A DNA stretch of 64,000 nucleotides from Diadophis punctatus similis (GCA_023053685.1 JALIGW010000003.1:46983996-47047995), one strand, 5' to 3'; positions 9,890-23,030 are shown, counted from the first letter of the stretch. The notes: generated by a model not told the origin, from the sequence alone. Numbers and translations are program-made.

Positions 9890-10988
9890 CGTATATTTGC
9901 CTTCATTCGTGAGAGAGATATCTTCACAATCTTGCTTTCTGTACCACTTCAAGCTGAGCTGAATATTATCCATTGAGATAAGACCAATTCTTGCCTGATT
10001 ATTCTTCAGAGATAGACACTGATAGAGCACTGGATGGATTTCTACTTCATGCTAAGCTATAGATCACGATTTACAAAATGGGATCACTGGATTCACACAA
10101 TTTACCTAGACAAAAGCAAACAAATCTGTATCTGCAGAATTTATTTTATTTTATTTTATTTAAATGGATTTATATGCCGCCCAACTCCCAGGGAACTCTG
10201 GGCAGCATAATTGAATAACTGAACCAGCCCAGTGGAAAGCCATGGCATCATAGCTGAGAATGCTGAAGCAAGCACAGTGAATGGGCTTTTTGCAGGAAGG
10301 ACTGGGTGGAAGTGACATCGTAAGAGTCACAATGTCAGGTGTGTTATGACATCATGATGCAGATGATGTCATTGTACCTTGTAATGGATTCTATGTTCTG
10401 AGATCATAGCAGGTAAGTATCCATTATGATAAGGAGAATTCTGTTTTTAATGAGGATTTATGATTGAAGGCATTTAGTACATAATCTAGTCTTGTTTTGT
10501 TATTTATTTATTTATTTAATAGATTTGTATGCCGCCCAACTCCCGAAGGGACTCTGGGCGGTTCACAGCATATTAAATACAAAATCTAAAAAACAGTTAA
10601 AAATTTTAAGAACAAGATTAAAATAATGTAAACAATTAAAACTTGTTCTAAAACTTCCAGTTTTTAGGGTATGAAAATATGTGCAACTTTAATGAATGAT
10701 GTGTAATCTGACTTTTATCATTCTTCAATGACTATATTTAGCAAGGAAGCAGTATCTGATGGTAGAATGCACACGAATTTATTTCAGCTTCTTCAAATGA
10801 AGTAGTAGCATGATCATGAGACACACACTCATGCAAATTTTTGGACAATGATGATCTTATCAGTGACCATTAACTACGTCGTTTGAATGAATCATGATTG
10901 CTAACACTTTTTCCAAATGTAAAACCTATTAGTTGTAGTACAGAATTATTTTATAGGAATTTTTACCAGGACAACCATAAGGTTGGAT
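9890..10988. other. Intergenic DNA with L2-type LINE tails (minus)
   Basis: Two short minus-strand LINE ends, 10139-10210 and 10500-10625, each start with a (TTTA)n tail followed by 'atgccgcccaactccc', the inverse of the 3' end seen at 30890-30935. Nothing else recognised. Confidence 0.55.
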
Positions 10989-11290
10989 TGTTACACTGTG
11001 CTAAACCTCAGTGTAGTTTGTTTGGTATGTGTTAGATAGGGTTCAAAACAACAGCTCTTTATTTGGCAACTATTAACAATCCAGCAAAGGCTCTGTCTGA
11101 CAGCCAGCCCTTTTATAGGGAGCTGCCAGACAGTCTAGCCAATCAGCAGTCAGTATTTTCCCTCCAGAATGGAGGACCTGACTGAAGCCTATGTGCTTCA
11201 GTCTGAGTATGTAAAAGTATGGGTTTAGCAAAATATGTTAATTGCTTAGATTTGAAAAGCAATTGTTGGTAGCTGAAAAGGGTTAATACA
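10989..11290 (-). mobile_element. Possible LTR (minus strand)
   Basis: Read on the minus strand there is a TATA box (CTATAAAAG, inverse of 11110-11118), then AATAAA about 50 bases on (inverse of 11058-11063), then an end ...CAGTGTAACA (10989), so the order promoter, short R, polyA signal, CA end fits an LTR. The upstream edge is uncertain. Confidence 0.45.
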
Positions 11291-11880
11291 ACCAGAGTCA
11301 ATGTGATGATACTTTTGGGCTTCTACTACATCAATCATAGTAATTTTCTGGAATGGCTGACTAAATTGGGCATGAATAGCACTGCTTGCTTTGTTTGGCT
11401 GAGCTAACATCTGGGTAATCCTTGTTTTGTGCATTTACAACTTGGTCTCCTCTACAACTATACTTAATTCCCCATGCAGTTTCATCCAGAAGAACCCACC
11501 GACTTTCTCCTTCAGATGATGAGTTATGAACAACTAAATTACATCCAAGTCCTGTCCCTGGTTCACACATCACACAAAACTATGAATTTGTTTTATGATG
11601 GTTTATAAAGAAGTGATTGCATGTACATATAATAAGTCCTAAATTGTGATTTGCAAAACACATTTTTTGATGTTTACCAGGAGAGGTGACCCAATCTATT
11701 TCTTCCTTTCTTTTTTCAAATAACCTAAATCGATCAAAATGCTTAACCAGGGTTTGGTAACAGGTGTGGTGATTCATAAATTGTGGCAAAATGGAGATGT
11801 TATTCATTCATGGAGAATTCATCTGGTCAAGCTTATAAGGATCAGGTTTGTAGTTTGGTGAAGCAGTTGAAGAATGCTTA
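11246..11880 (-). pseudogene. Decayed minus-strand coding remnant, unrecognised
   Basis: Three adjacent or overlapping open frames (11246-11434, 11361-11573, 11580-11807) look like one reading frame broken by shifts and stops. One holds ESRWVLLDETAWGIKYSC, which reads like real protein, but I cannot name a family. It lies immediately upstream (minus sense) of the possible LTR, so it may be the 3' coding end of an old LTR element; an old retrocopy is the alternative. Confidence 0.25.
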
Positions 11881-12068
11881 CTCATCTGCCTTCCTCCCTA
11901 GAGGCACAAATCACTTCAAGCCAACTTAGGCAGGCCCGTCAGTATTATGAGGGGCTGTGGCTGGCCTCATCTGTCCAATGGAAAAAGATAGCCAAGATTC
12001 AAGTCTGTTGCTTGGTTGATGTAAATCACTACTCTACTTCCAGAAGCATTAAGCTACTGCTTAGATTA

Positions 12069-12203
12069 CAGTGTTTCTCAACCTTGTCAGTTTGAAGATG
12101 TGTGGACTTTAACTCCCAGAATTCCCCAGCCAGCAATGCTGGCTGGGGAATTCTGGGAGTTGAAGTCCACACATCTTCAAACTGACAAGGTTGAGAAACA
12201 CTG
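12069..12203. mobile_element. Palindromic hAT mini-element, CAGTGTTTCTCAACC
   Basis: The whole element is a near-perfect palindrome centred on agcaatgct, with arms containing 'aactcccagaattccccagc'. GCTTAGAA follows it and GCTTAGAT lies two bases before it, an eroded 8-bp duplication. Same family as 46459-46594. Confidence 0.8.
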
Positions 12204-12281
12204 GCTTAGAAGGTATAAGAATACAAATGAAAAAAATTAGAGAAAATTATTAGAAAATTCAAAGTAGGATTACCAGAGCAG

Positions 12282-12566
12282 CAGGGGTGGGTTCTGGATT
12301 CTTCTACTGCCGGTTCGCTCAGGGACACGCCGCACGGGCAGGCGGGCTTCACGCGGGTGGGCGCACTTCATGCCCATGCATGTGCATAGTACTAAAAAAA
12401 GCTTCTGCGCATGTGCAGAAGTAAAAAACAAGATGGTGGTGTCATAGGAGCCCGAACCGGCTCAAGATCATGGCAGGCCTGGGTCGCTGCCGGTTCCAGC
12501 GACCCAGGCCGCCAAGTTACTAACAGTTCTATAGAACCGGTCCGAACCGGTAGGAACCCACCTCTG
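12282..12566. mobile_element. hAT-like element, CAGGGGTGGG…CCACCTCTG
   Basis: Exact duplication CAGAGCAG at 12274-12281 and 12567-12574. Interior has the 'gaaccgg' motifs typical of this snake family. Confidence 0.8.
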
Positions 12567-13099
12567 CAGAGCAGGGTGTAGAAATGTGGATCACCATCAA
12601 ATGGCAGCAAAGCATTGGTTTTCTGTATCTATTTCTGCCCTCTAGTGGTGTTTGAGTGTTTTCTAATCCAGATCCAGCAACCCTAATAAAGAGCAGTATC
12701 ATTTATTTATTTAATCGTATTTACTTATCAAATTCATACAATATTCCAATAAGTTAAATTTAATAAATTTAAATTTGACATGTCTTAGAAAATAACTGGA
12801 TGCAGAAGTTTGGGGGGGTATTTTTGCTTTCTGGAACTTCAGGATTTTCACACTGGATTCAGTATTCAGGGGTTGGAAGTGATACCAAATATCCAGAGAT
12901 GGATTTTGAAAGGAGCTTCATCCCCATCCCTCAAAAAGTAAACCTGATTCTGCTCCATTCTGTCCTCCAGGAAGGTTTGGCGGCCCATGCTATTTGGTAC
13001 TGGCTACCTGGCCTCACCCACCCTGCCAAAAGAGAAGAGATTATGTAGCATCCCTGGACTCAAAACAATGGTTTGCTATTGTGATCTCTTTGTACTATA

Positions 13100-13460
13100 C
13101 AGGTAGCCCTTGACTTATGACCACAAATGACCCCAAAACTGCTGTTGCTAAGGGAGACATTTGTCAAGTGAACTTGGCCCTATTTTTAAGACTGTTCTAG
13201 TTAAATGAATCACTAGAGTTGTTAAATTAGTAATACAGTTCTTAAGTGAATCTGGCTTCCCCTTTGACTTTGCTTGTCAGAAGGTCACAAAAGGAGTTCA
13301 CTTGACATCCCAGATGGTCACAACAGTCACAAATACGAGTCATTTGCCAAGCATCTGAATTTTGATCACATGACCATGGGGATACTGCAATGGTCATGTG
13401 AACGGTCGCAAGTCACTATTGTAAGTTCAAATGGTCACTAAATGAGTCAAGGACTACTTG
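13100..13460 (-). mobile_element. TA-flanked MITE (CAGGTAGTCC family)
   Basis: Ends CAGGTAGCCC and ACTACTTG with TA on both sides (13098-13099, 13461-13462). Full length, ~360 bp, non-coding. Confidence 0.85.
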
Positions 13461-14023
13461 TAGATTTTTAATTATCTTTTCTTGTGCTCATTCTTTCACA
13501 GCCATCCAATTCTGTATTTTCTATTTGTTTGTTCCATTTAAAAAAAAAATCACCTTGGGTTTCACTTTGTTACTGTTGGGTGTCTTTAGTATTTACAGTA
13601 TCTTTCTATGTATTCTGTGCCCAGACAATTTTTATACATCTTCCTATAAATAATAGGAACAAATAAATTAGTTTGCATAAACACAGATGGCTTTTTTAAG
13701 GAGGAGGAAAAAGAGGGAAAGGAAAAGCAGCTCGGGTCAAGAAAGGCTGACCATAGAGGAGGAAAATAGAGGTGATGTGCTTATCTGTTAGGGCTCTGAT
13801 GCTTTTGATCTTTTTTTAAAAAAAACCATAAACATTCACTTTTTTATTAACAAAGCATGCACAAAAATAGTTTTTGTGAGGCCACCCCTCCTCCCCTCCT
13901 CGGTGTCAAGCGTTGTGGGTCGCACAGAGCAATGGGCAGGGGAGGGATCCCCCTCCGTGGCTGGCAGGCAGACTGCCTGGCTGAGCTCTTTTCCCCAGAT
14001 GCTTTTGATCTTAAGTCCCTCTG

Positions 14024-14132
14024 CAGAGGTCTTCAAACTTGGCACCTTTAAGACTTGTGGACTTCAATTCCCAGAATTCTCCAGCCAGGAGAAAATCTTA
14101 AGTCTTAAAGTTGCCAAGTTTGAAGACCTCTG
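14024..14132. mobile_element. Palindromic hAT mini-element (CAGAGGTCTTCAAAC)
   Basis: Inverted halves around 14078, related to 32704-32838. A second partial half lies at 14188-14240. No clean target duplication seen. Confidence 0.6.
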
Positions 14133-14594
14133 ATTTAAACAAACAAACTGCAGACCATGATAAAGGAAACTAGATTTACACTGGATTTTCTCAAACTGGA
14201 GAATTCTGGGAGTTAAAGTCCACAACCCCTGCTCTAGAGTTATGCAATTCTGAGTGGATTTTGTGTTAAGTTCAAGCAGGAAAGCTGCAGATAGGGAAAA
14301 AAAGTTACATAAACACATCTCTCCTGCTCTATATATTGTTTTCCTGGTTCCAATCAGTTTTCCTGGTTTCTAATTGCCATCAGAACAATTAGATCCTTGC
14401 AAATGAAAGAACGGCCTAGTTAATATTGTCTTCTGGTATCCCTGTCTTTTCATTCTAATAGCTTGATGGTTTTTAGGTGAAGAAGATACTGGTATTCTCC
14501 TTTGCTTAGAGGTTCCAGTGCAGTGGCATCAGAGAATATCCTGTATTTCTCCAGCATCCTTAGGATAATGTCTCTATAGACATATTGTGCAGTA

Positions 14595-14987
14595 CAGATA
14601 GCCTTTGATTTACAACAGTTCTTTTAGTGACCATTCAAAGTTACAATGGCACTGGAAAAAGTGACTTATGACCATTTTTCACACTGACAACCATTGCAGC
14701 ATACCCATGGTGATGTGATCAAAATTCAGATGCTTGGCGACTGACTCATATTTATGACGGTTGCAGTATCCCGGGGTCATGTGATCACCTTTTATAACCT
14801 TGAGATAAGCAAAGTCAATGGGAAAGCCATATTCACTTAACATCCATCTTACTAACTTAACAACTGCAGTGATTAACAAATACATGATTTGTTAGGTCGT
14901 AAAATGGGGCAAAACTCATTTAATAAATGTCTCACTTAGCAACATGAATTCTGGGCTCTGTTGTGGTCGTAAGTCAAGGACTACCTG
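14595..14987 (+). mobile_element. TA-flanked MITE (CAGGTAGTCC family)
   Basis: Starts CAGATAGCC, ends GGACTACCTG, TA at 14593-14594 and 14988-14989. Full-length copy. Confidence 0.85.
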
Positions 14988-15325
14988 TATTGACAGAGAA
15001 GGGAACTGAACATGGAGTGAGAGATCTTTCCAACAAGTCAGCTTTGTTTCTGAAGATGGGGAAGCAAGAGAGAAAGGGTATTTAAAATTCTTCTCTGGCT
15101 ACGGTAGCTAAGATTTCCTGTGGTTTGGAATCATTCACGGTGATTTATAAATAATGATTTACTGCTTTTGGCAATAAACATTGTAATCCACTGTGGTTAA
15201 AGAAATCGTGAATTAGAATAATGCAAGAATCTAGCCCATGCAGGTCATCACAGACCTGTTCTTTACTGAAATCTAAGCATGTGGTCCAAAAATGATCTTC
15301 TGATAGTATTTTAGAGGTATTTGAA

Positions 15326-15569
15326 CAGGGGTGAAATTAAAAATTTTCCCCTACCGGTTCTGTGGGCGTGGCTTGGTGGGCGTGGCAGGGGAAGCATACT
15401 GCAAAATCCCCATTCCCTCCCCACTCCTGGGGGAAGGATATTGCAAAATCCCCATTCCCACCCCACTCTGGGGCCAGCCAGAGGTGGTATTTGTTGGTTC
15501 TCTGAACCACTCAAAATTTCCACTACTGGTTCTCCAGAACCTGTCAGAACCTGCTGAATTTCACCCCTG
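15326..15569. mobile_element. hAT-like element, CAGGGGTGAAATT…TTTCACCCCTG
   Basis: Good inverted ends; flanks tatTTGAA(C) and cTTTGAAC suggest an eroded duplication. Inside, 'tgcaaaatccccattccc' is duplicated. Same family as 443-730, inverted. Confidence 0.6.
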
Positions 15570-16163
15570 CTTTGAACTGCAATGAATTGGGAGCCACATG
15601 CCCAATCAATGGCTGTCCATTTGGTTAAATTCAGTCAGATTTCTGAAGATGAATTCACATGTTTACTTGGTTTCCTCCATGTGTTAATTTTGGCACATCT
15701 TTGCTTTTTCTCTCCACCTTTTTTTTCTTCCTTTTCCTGCCATCACATCATCAACTCAGCTGACCCTGAGTGAGAGGGATGTTGGTAGCAACTGACATTT
15801 TTCTCTTTCTTAGTAATGATGTCAAGAACAAGGTTTCTATCATCAGATGCCCTATTTAAAGATCATTAAAGGTATTTAAAGGTTCCCCACCCCTAAGATC
15901 TTATTAAGTGTAAAAAAAAAATAACAGGCCTATTCCTGGAAAAAAGCACTTGAAGCAATGTCTACAAAGCAATTGGTTTAGGAAGCAGAAATTACATGAA
16001 TAATCTTTACAAACAGGAGTTTTATATATAACAGAACTCAGTGCATAATTCTTTAAAGGTTAATTTAGCGCAGAATATTTGTGTCTTCAGGTTACCCTGG
16101 TTCACATTATGCACAAGACTTTCCATTAGTGATACAATGAGATGTAGTAGACTTTTCTGAGCA

Positions 16164-16547
16164 CAGGCAGTCTTTGACTTATGACCACAACTTCTGTTGC
16201 TAAGCGATGCGGTTGTTAAGCAAGTTGCGCCTAATTTTATGACCTTTTTGTCACAATTAAGTGAATCACATGAGCATTAAGTAAATTGTGTATTTGTTAA
16301 GCAAATCCAGATTCCCCCATTGACTTTGGTTATCTGAATTCAGCTGGGAAGGTCGCAAACAACGATCATATGACCTTGGGAATCTGCAACGATCATAAAT
16401 GCATGCCAAGTACTCAAATTTTGATCACGTGATTGAGGGAACCCTGCAATGGTCATAAATGCAAGGACCAGTCATAAGTCATTTTTTTCAGCACCATTGT
16501 AACTTCAGAATAGTCACTAAAAATGGTTGCCAGTCAAGAAATACCTG
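16164..16547 (-). mobile_element. MITE (CAGGTAGTCC family)
   Basis: Full-length minus copy, ends CAGGCAGTCTTTGACTTA and ATACCTG; flanks are CA on both sides rather than TA. Confidence 0.8.
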
Positions 16548-19399
16548 CATTATGCAATACCACAAAGTTCAATAAGATATTTTATTTTATTTTCCCCAAA
16601 TGGAAACATAGTAATTTATTTTGTAAGCAAGCATTAAACCTAGGAGATAAGCAGCTAGCTTCAACAGCAAAGTTTCCATCCCACTCTTCCAGGTTCGGTA
16701 TTTGATTGGAAGAATAACAACATCAAATCATTTTATAGTTCTTTCAGAACTGACAGTCTTTTAAAACTTCATTCTGATGTACCAAATAAATATATAAAAC
16801 GTATTTTAAAGAAAATACATTTTGAATAGTTCTTATCAAACTACTGAAACATTAGTCTGCTAGTTTTATATTTGCCCTTTCCAGCAAGTGCTGAATGTAT
16901 CCTCAGAATGTGCCTTCAGGTTCATCTCATAACCCTATGAGTTAGAGTGGACTGAGAAACTGACCAGACTATAATCAGTCAGTGACTGAAGACAAACTTG
17001 AATCAGACTTCAAATTCATACAAAAGCAAGGGGAAGCTGAACTTTTCTGTATTATGAGTATTTATAAATTCAGGAGCCTTGGTAGATATATATATATACA
17101 GCATAGGATTAAAGCAATTGCACAAAACTGAACCACAAAAAAGCCAATCGCATTTTAAACTAGAATGTTGAAAGATCCAGTCTTTGACTGGTTTGTAAAT
17201 ATATGAGTTAGATGAATCTAGAAAACAGAATTAATTAAAATACAGTAATGTTAAAGTAATGTTAGAAGGCCAGCAGCCACATTATATGTGACCATATAAT
17301 CCTATAAAATCCAACAGGCTATATTGTATATATATTTTAAAATAAATGTTATTTTCTTTAAAAACACCAAAATTTAATAAAGTTTGGTAAAAAATCACCC
17401 ATAGAAATAAAACAAATAGAAAATAGAAATTTTAAATAGCAAACAAACAATTCAATCCAACTATCTGTATTACTTCCCCTAAAAAACCCTTACATGGAAA
17501 CTTATATTATAGTTGTGAAAGGAAAATAGAAAAAATAAACGACTAAAACAAAGGGAAAAATGAAGTAACAAAACTGTAGACTAAATTTTTTTCCTAAAAA
17601 GCTAGTTTGGAATTGCTTGTTGGATGGAGTGACAACATGCAGTACTCACAGACCATATTACTTTGTATTATATTAATCTACAATGTTAATCTAACTAAAT
17701 CTGAATCTTTTTTCTTAAATAAAAACATCTATACAACAAAGCATTTTAACAGTTAAACTAAGAAAAGCTTAAATTTTAGAAATTAGTTTAGATTAGTTTT
17801 TCAGAATTGAGAGCCCTATTAATTAAGTAGATTCACTCAATCAAATTATTCAGCTGCCTACAAATTAATCACCTTTGCCTTCTTAAAGTGCCAGCACTGC
17901 TATATCCAGTTAAACGTTACTGTATGGGATTTGTTTGTTTTTGGTTTAGTTTGTTGTATGAACTCAGCTATTCTGATATGAAACCATGGCTTAAGGTGTT
18001 GTATGATCCGACCACTATGGTGTATTCAACAAACCATGGATTAAATATGCCATAGTTTAATACAATGTATAATGGTTCCTGATTATCCTCTCCACCACCA
18101 CCACTATCAATCATCATCAATCATCAATCATCATCAATCATCATCATCATGTTTCAGAGCCTTTTGCTCCCTTCCTGCCTCTCAATACTAAGAATATAGT
18201 GTTTGGGGCTGGAGGCGGAATAGGACCTGCTATAGGGGAGCAAAACAAGCTCTCAGCTAGGACATCTACAGGAGGTCAGAGGTGAAAAAAGTAAAAATTA
18301 TAACTATGACCATGCAATCAAAATTCTGTCCTTTTTTATGTCCATTGTAGATATCCCTGCTTTCAGCTCTCCGTCGATTATGCAGTATCAAGTTGATGTT
18401 GATCCTTAGTGACCATGTTGATCAATTTTCCAGCTCTCCATGGCCAACTAGCTTTTACCTCATTAGATAACAAAATGTCTTCAAACAAACAACCAAGCTC
18501 AGGGAGCACCAGTGTCTCTACATGTAGCTAGTTTTCTCCCATGTTTCTGTGAGTCCTTCAGACTGCTCTTTAAAATATCTCCCATGTCCATGTTTTCTGT
18601 TGTCTCTTCTATAGCAAGACCAAGCAGTTACCTGAGGCAAAGAATATTGCCTCTTATCTATACAAGTGTTGAGTGCACTGTTATAATATCAACAAGTACA
18701 TGTGTAGTATACACAGAATGCCTGGCTGAAATGTGGATGATGGCTACTTTGTGGTTCAGTATATTGTGCAAACCTTATATAGTTAGTATCTTGATTTTTG
18801 TGTCATTTATTTATTTTATTTGGGAATTCTTCTGTGAATGTGAATGCTGTTGATATAGCTTAGTGTAGTGGGTGAATCAGGTCTTTAAAAGTCCATGCAG
18901 ACATATTGGAGACTCCAGTATTAATAAATATAATCCTGGGCAGTGAAGTTTTATTATATATATAAACGCATAATTTACCTCGCGGTACTTATGCAGATTT
19001 GTTCTAAAAGTAAAACTTCAGAATAACTTTCTTTTAGAATAAGTGTGTTACTTTGACACAGATGTAAGATGGCTGTGGTAAACCCAAACAAATCAATCTA
19101 CATTACTTGTAGCTCGTTATGTTGTGTGAATTAAGGTTTTCTGAACTCAGCCACTGGATCGCGCTGATAGACCCAGAATCAGCGGTCTGATCAGAAGTCC
19201 AACGGCTCATCATTGGAGGGATTTTTCTCAATGACTGCAATAAACGCGGTTATTTGACACCTGTCCCCGAGGCCTCTAAGAATCGGGCTGCCAGGGGGAC
19301 GGGAGCAAAGGCGTTGTCAGGTGTACCGACACGCAAGAGTTCAGTGGCGCAAGGATCGACCACAGCTGTCCCCGAGAGTCACCCGTTTTTTTGACAGCA
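16548..19399. other. AT-rich intergenic DNA upstream of CSF1
   Basis: No gene or full transposon recognised. Short features: (TA)n at about 17081-17096, an (ATC/ATCA)n tract at 18105-18150, and a short repeat fragment at 18472-18520. The last 250 bases become GC-richer toward the CSF1 promoter and could hold regulatory sites. Confidence 0.5.
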
Positions 19400-19569
19400 C
19401 AGTCTGGGAAAAGCCGAGTGGCGAGCAGCTCACGGAGGAAAAAAAAAAGTGAGGTAAAACCGGCAGAAGAGAACGAGCGCTAGAAATTGGCGCCGATCCA
19501 AGGTGCTTTCCCATAAACCACATGCTTCGGCGCAGCTCTTTATAAGCGCGACCTCCAGGCAGCCAGCAG
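19400..19569 (+). promoter_or_regulatory. CSF1: CSF1 core promoter with TATA box
   Basis: A TATA box (TATAAG, 19541-19546) lies in GC- and CpG-rich DNA about 30 bases before the likely start of transcription near 19570. The surrounding 19.2-20.1 kb is the most CpG-rich non-repeat DNA in the window. Known CSF1 promoters are also TATA-containing. Assignment to CSF1 rests on position 5 kb before coding exon 2, on strand, and on the donor site that follows; the exact start site is inferred. Confidence 0.65.
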
Positions 19570-20090
19570 TCGAGAGGCAGTCTTTCCTGGGGATTGTTGT
19601 TTCGAAGTGGAAGTACCAGCCCCCTCTTGCCGGCCGCCTACCAACGGGAGCGGGACTAATTGCAAGAAAAAGGCGCGCCCTCTGGCCCTCGCGAAGCTGT
19701 GGACTTGAAGCCCCACGGAGCCTTTGCAGTGCAATCCCCGGAATAGTAAAGCGCGCGACGAAGGTAGGAGCCCTTTCGGGGTGGCGGCTTTTGTTGTAAA
19801 GGGGACCGAGGCTTGGCGGCCAAGTGCTCGTCTCCTCCGGGCCAGCAGAGCGTCGGCAGGGTAGTTGCTTTTCAAGCAGTTGCGCACAAAGCACCCAATT
19901 CCTTCGCAGCCGTCCCAGGCGCTCCAGCTTCGGCCCAGTTGGCTCGTTTTGTCTTGGGCGGCTGCGAGGAACCTTCCAACCTCTGCGGAGCATTCCGCAT
20001 TCAGGAGTTATTGCCGAGTAAGAATGAAAGAGCGAACCGCCGTTGCAAACGTTAGGCTTTCTACCAAATGGCGAAGATAAAACGGTGCTT
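19480..20090. promoter_or_regulatory. CpG-rich island at CSF1 5' end
   Basis: GC-rich stretch dense in CG dinucleotides, covering the TATA box, the proposed exon 1 and the first ~300 bases of intron 1. Long open frames on both strands here are a by-product of base composition; none resembles a known protein. Confidence 0.6.
19570..19763 (+). other. CSF1: Proposed CSF1 non-coding exon 1 (5' UTR)
   Basis: Starts about 30 bases after the TATA box and ends at a good donor (GACGAAG then gtaggag, boundary 19763/19764). No ATG occurs in this stretch, and in the phase needed to join exon 2 a TGA at 19706 closes the frame, so it cannot add an N-terminal peptide through this donor. In human CSF1 exon 1 does encode the first residues. 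A later donor at 20018 is a weaker alternative and also gives no in-frame ATG. Start and end are inferred. Confidence 0.55.
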
Positions 20091-21165
20091 GACCGTGGCT
20101 TTATCCCCTCGGTGTTGAGGTGGGCAGTGCAGGATGGTCTTGTTGCCCTTTGGCTTCCTCCTCCTCTGGGGCATTTACTGACCTCTGCTTGTAGCTGGCT
20201 CCAGGCTTCTCTCTCCCCCTCTCTTCCCCCCCCCCACCATCTTTCACGCCCTCTCCTGTCAAGTTGCACAAAGCTGGTCAGAAAAATCTAAAGACAAATT
20301 GAAGTCCTCCTTGAGGAACTGTTCCTCCGGCTCCAGCTGGACAATGTTTGCTTGGAAGGAAGGCCCAAAGGGCATTTTTCGAATAAACATGCATTGTGGT
20401 CCTGAATAAGTTGCTGTTTCCTTTTAAAATCAGCTGCACTTTAATGCACTCACATTGCTTTATTAGTGCTACCAGCATGTAGCCAGCATGAAACTACAGC
20501 TTAAATATTGGTTGCAGAGTGGAGCTGTTTGCATAGCCTCAGATAAGGGACCCCCATTAAATGTTGGGGTAAAGTTTTCTCCTGGTATGGAAGTTTAAGA
20601 GCACCATAGGAGTTTTCTGTTGTACAGTGCTCAAGTAGATAAACCATCTAGTGTTTAAAGCCTTGAAACTTTTCTTCCTGCATAGCCTTTCTGATTTCTC
20701 AGAGCTTAATTTGAGCCTGTTTTTGACTAGGTTTTTGCTCTGAGTCACAAAATAAAAGGAAGCATGCTGAAAAAGAAACCATGGTTAACAATACACAGTG
20801 GCCAAGCCCCTATAAAGCAGTCGTTCAGAATGGGTACCATCAAAGTAAGCCAATAGTAGTGTATGGCAGGTTGGAAGTTAATAAGTTCCAACAACACATG
20901 GTTAATAGTTTTCTGCATCCTTAGGTGTGTTGAGTAAGAGTACTACCCCTCTCTATGGAAAGTGAAATTCCTAGGCCTGACTTAGAGAGTATACTAAATA
21001 CTTCAGTTGTGTGAATGCAACTGTTCTGGTTTATGGCTTAACCAGAATTGGCTACACTCGCATGTTCTTCCACAATTAAGCAAAATATGATGTAGTGATG
21101 TACTTTTAATGTCTCCTGGTTAAACGGTGCTCCTAGGCCTTTGTTCCCAATTTGAAAGTGATTTG

Positions 21166-21297
21166 CCATTGCCTTCTCCCTAGGCTGGACGAGAGTGGCT
21201 GGCCCAAAGTCATCCCAGAATTTGTCTCTCAATGCAGAATTAGAATTCACACTGGTTCCAAGCTTGCTGTCATTAACCACTATACTCAGCCAGCTCT
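21166..21297 (-). mobile_element. SINE fragment (minus)
   Basis: Contains 'tggcccaaagtcatcc' and 'ttagaattcacac' (an eroded inverse B box) followed by 'ttaaccactatactcagcc', the inverted head of a tRNA-type SINE. Confidence 0.5.
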
Positions 21298-22849
21298 TGT
21301 TTGCAGGCAATTAAGCTTAAAAAAAAGGCTTGAAAGAATTCTGTTAATGTTAAGATCCTATAAATCTATTTCACTTTCAAGCTGAACATACAGTATTAGA
21401 GGCCTCCCAGGGCTTTCTAAGTGGGCATATTAATCACAAAGCATGATGTAAAGTCTTTTCCAAATATTTCCTCTTTGTTTTTTTCTCTCTCTTGTCCTCT
21501 TTCCCTTTGGACTCTTTTGCTAAGCTCAGTGAACAAATGGTTGGAAATCTTTTGGAAGATTCCCCAAGGTTGTAGGACAATACCTTTAGAATGCTACAGC
21601 ATAAAATAACCCCTATATTGTTCTGGAGGAACGGGACAGCAAGGTGGCAAGGATAAGGGGAAGGAGCATGCAGTGGCATCAGCCCAGTGGAGAAGAGAGC
21701 TGTGCGCAAGATCCGAAAGTGAAGTTATGAAAACCAACAAGAGAGAACAGCTGGAAGGTGTAATTGAGCCTTCTTAATCTTGTCTAACATTGGGGTGACA
21801 GGAGTTGTGCTCCAGTGTATTTGGAAGGACCAAACTAAATAAGTGGCTGAAGTTGCAGAAAAGCATGATATTCTTTTTCATAGTTATTACCCATACTTGA
21901 AAGTTGATATGAAGCATGATAGAGAGGCACTGCCAGGTTTATTGGTAGGCAAATAAATACTTTTAGTGACCTAAGAATAGGGTGACCACAGAACTCTAAA
22001 AATGACCATCAGATGGCACTAATGAAAAAAGCATGTGAAACCTCTCCAAATGCTGCCCTCTAGTAGCTGCCCATATTTTTGCAGTCTGGATATAGAAGCC
22101 CAAATAACTGGATTTGATCTGTGAAGAATAGAGTAACTTCTGTACTGGAGCATTTTCCTCTGTTATTCCTAGTATTTATAGATGGATAATAGATTTATAG
22201 ATTGGAAATCCTCTGCAGAGTAGTCAAACAATTTTTTATATCCTCAGTTGCAAATACATATTAAAAGTATTTGAGAACATTAAAAAAGGCTCAAATGTCC
22301 TGCAGAGGATTCCTAATCATTTAGTGCAAGTGAACTTTCTAGAGACGGTGGTGGCTATCTTGGATCATTGCTTCTATTGCCTTAAATCACAGGGGAGACT
22401 TAAGTGGGGGCCTAGAGGTTAGTCTCAACATTTAAACTGACTCCTGTGGGGAAAGTGTGGTTTGTAGATCCAGCTTTTTCAAGTCAGTTCCTGGAGCTGC
22501 TTTGTCTGTTGGTGGTTGCTGCAACTTGGTGGTCTTCTAACTTTTAATTCTTAGCTGCCTTTTTTCCACGCTGCTGTTCTGTAGATTTGCCCTCTATCTG
22601 GAACCATTTCGTGTCCTGTTAAGACTATAACTTTTCTGGGGCTTTTCATAACAAGGAATTTTGGAACACACTGCTTTGGGAAGCAGCAAAAGATAAATAC
22701 CCATTTTTAGCATCTGCAGTCTGTTTTGAAACAATAGCAGTTTCAGAAGATACTGAAGGGGAAATTCCAAATTGATCTGTGGGACTTGAGCAACTTCCTT
22801 GGATAATAAAAATTAGGGGAATGAAAAGAAATGGAGGAGGAGGAGGAAC

Positions 22850-23030
22850 TGGCTGACTTTGGGCCAGTCACACACACTCAGCCCATCCCACCTCACAGGG
22901 TGGTTGTTGTGGGGGGGAAATAGGAAGTACCAGTAGGTGTGTTGGATATGTTTGAGTTTGAGTTAAACAGTATGTAAGTTTGAGTTAAACAGTATGTAAA
23001 AAGAATAAAGGCAGAATACACACAAATACA
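22850..23030 (+). mobile_element. tRNA-derived SINE, 3' half
   Basis: 'gggccagtcac', 'cctcacagggtggttgttgt' and a tail ending in aataaaggcag, the body of a widespread squamate SINE. Confidence 0.6.

Noticed and set aside
19502..19514. NF-kB-like site (inverse ATGGGAAAGCACC) upstream of the TATA box
   Set aside because: The second half does not fit the consensus; without comparison to other CSF1 promoters it cannot be supported.
19430..20269. 279-codon minus-strand open frame at the CSF1 promoter
   Set aside because: Lies antisense in CpG-rich promoter DNA, has no recognisable domain, and composition alone favours open frames here.
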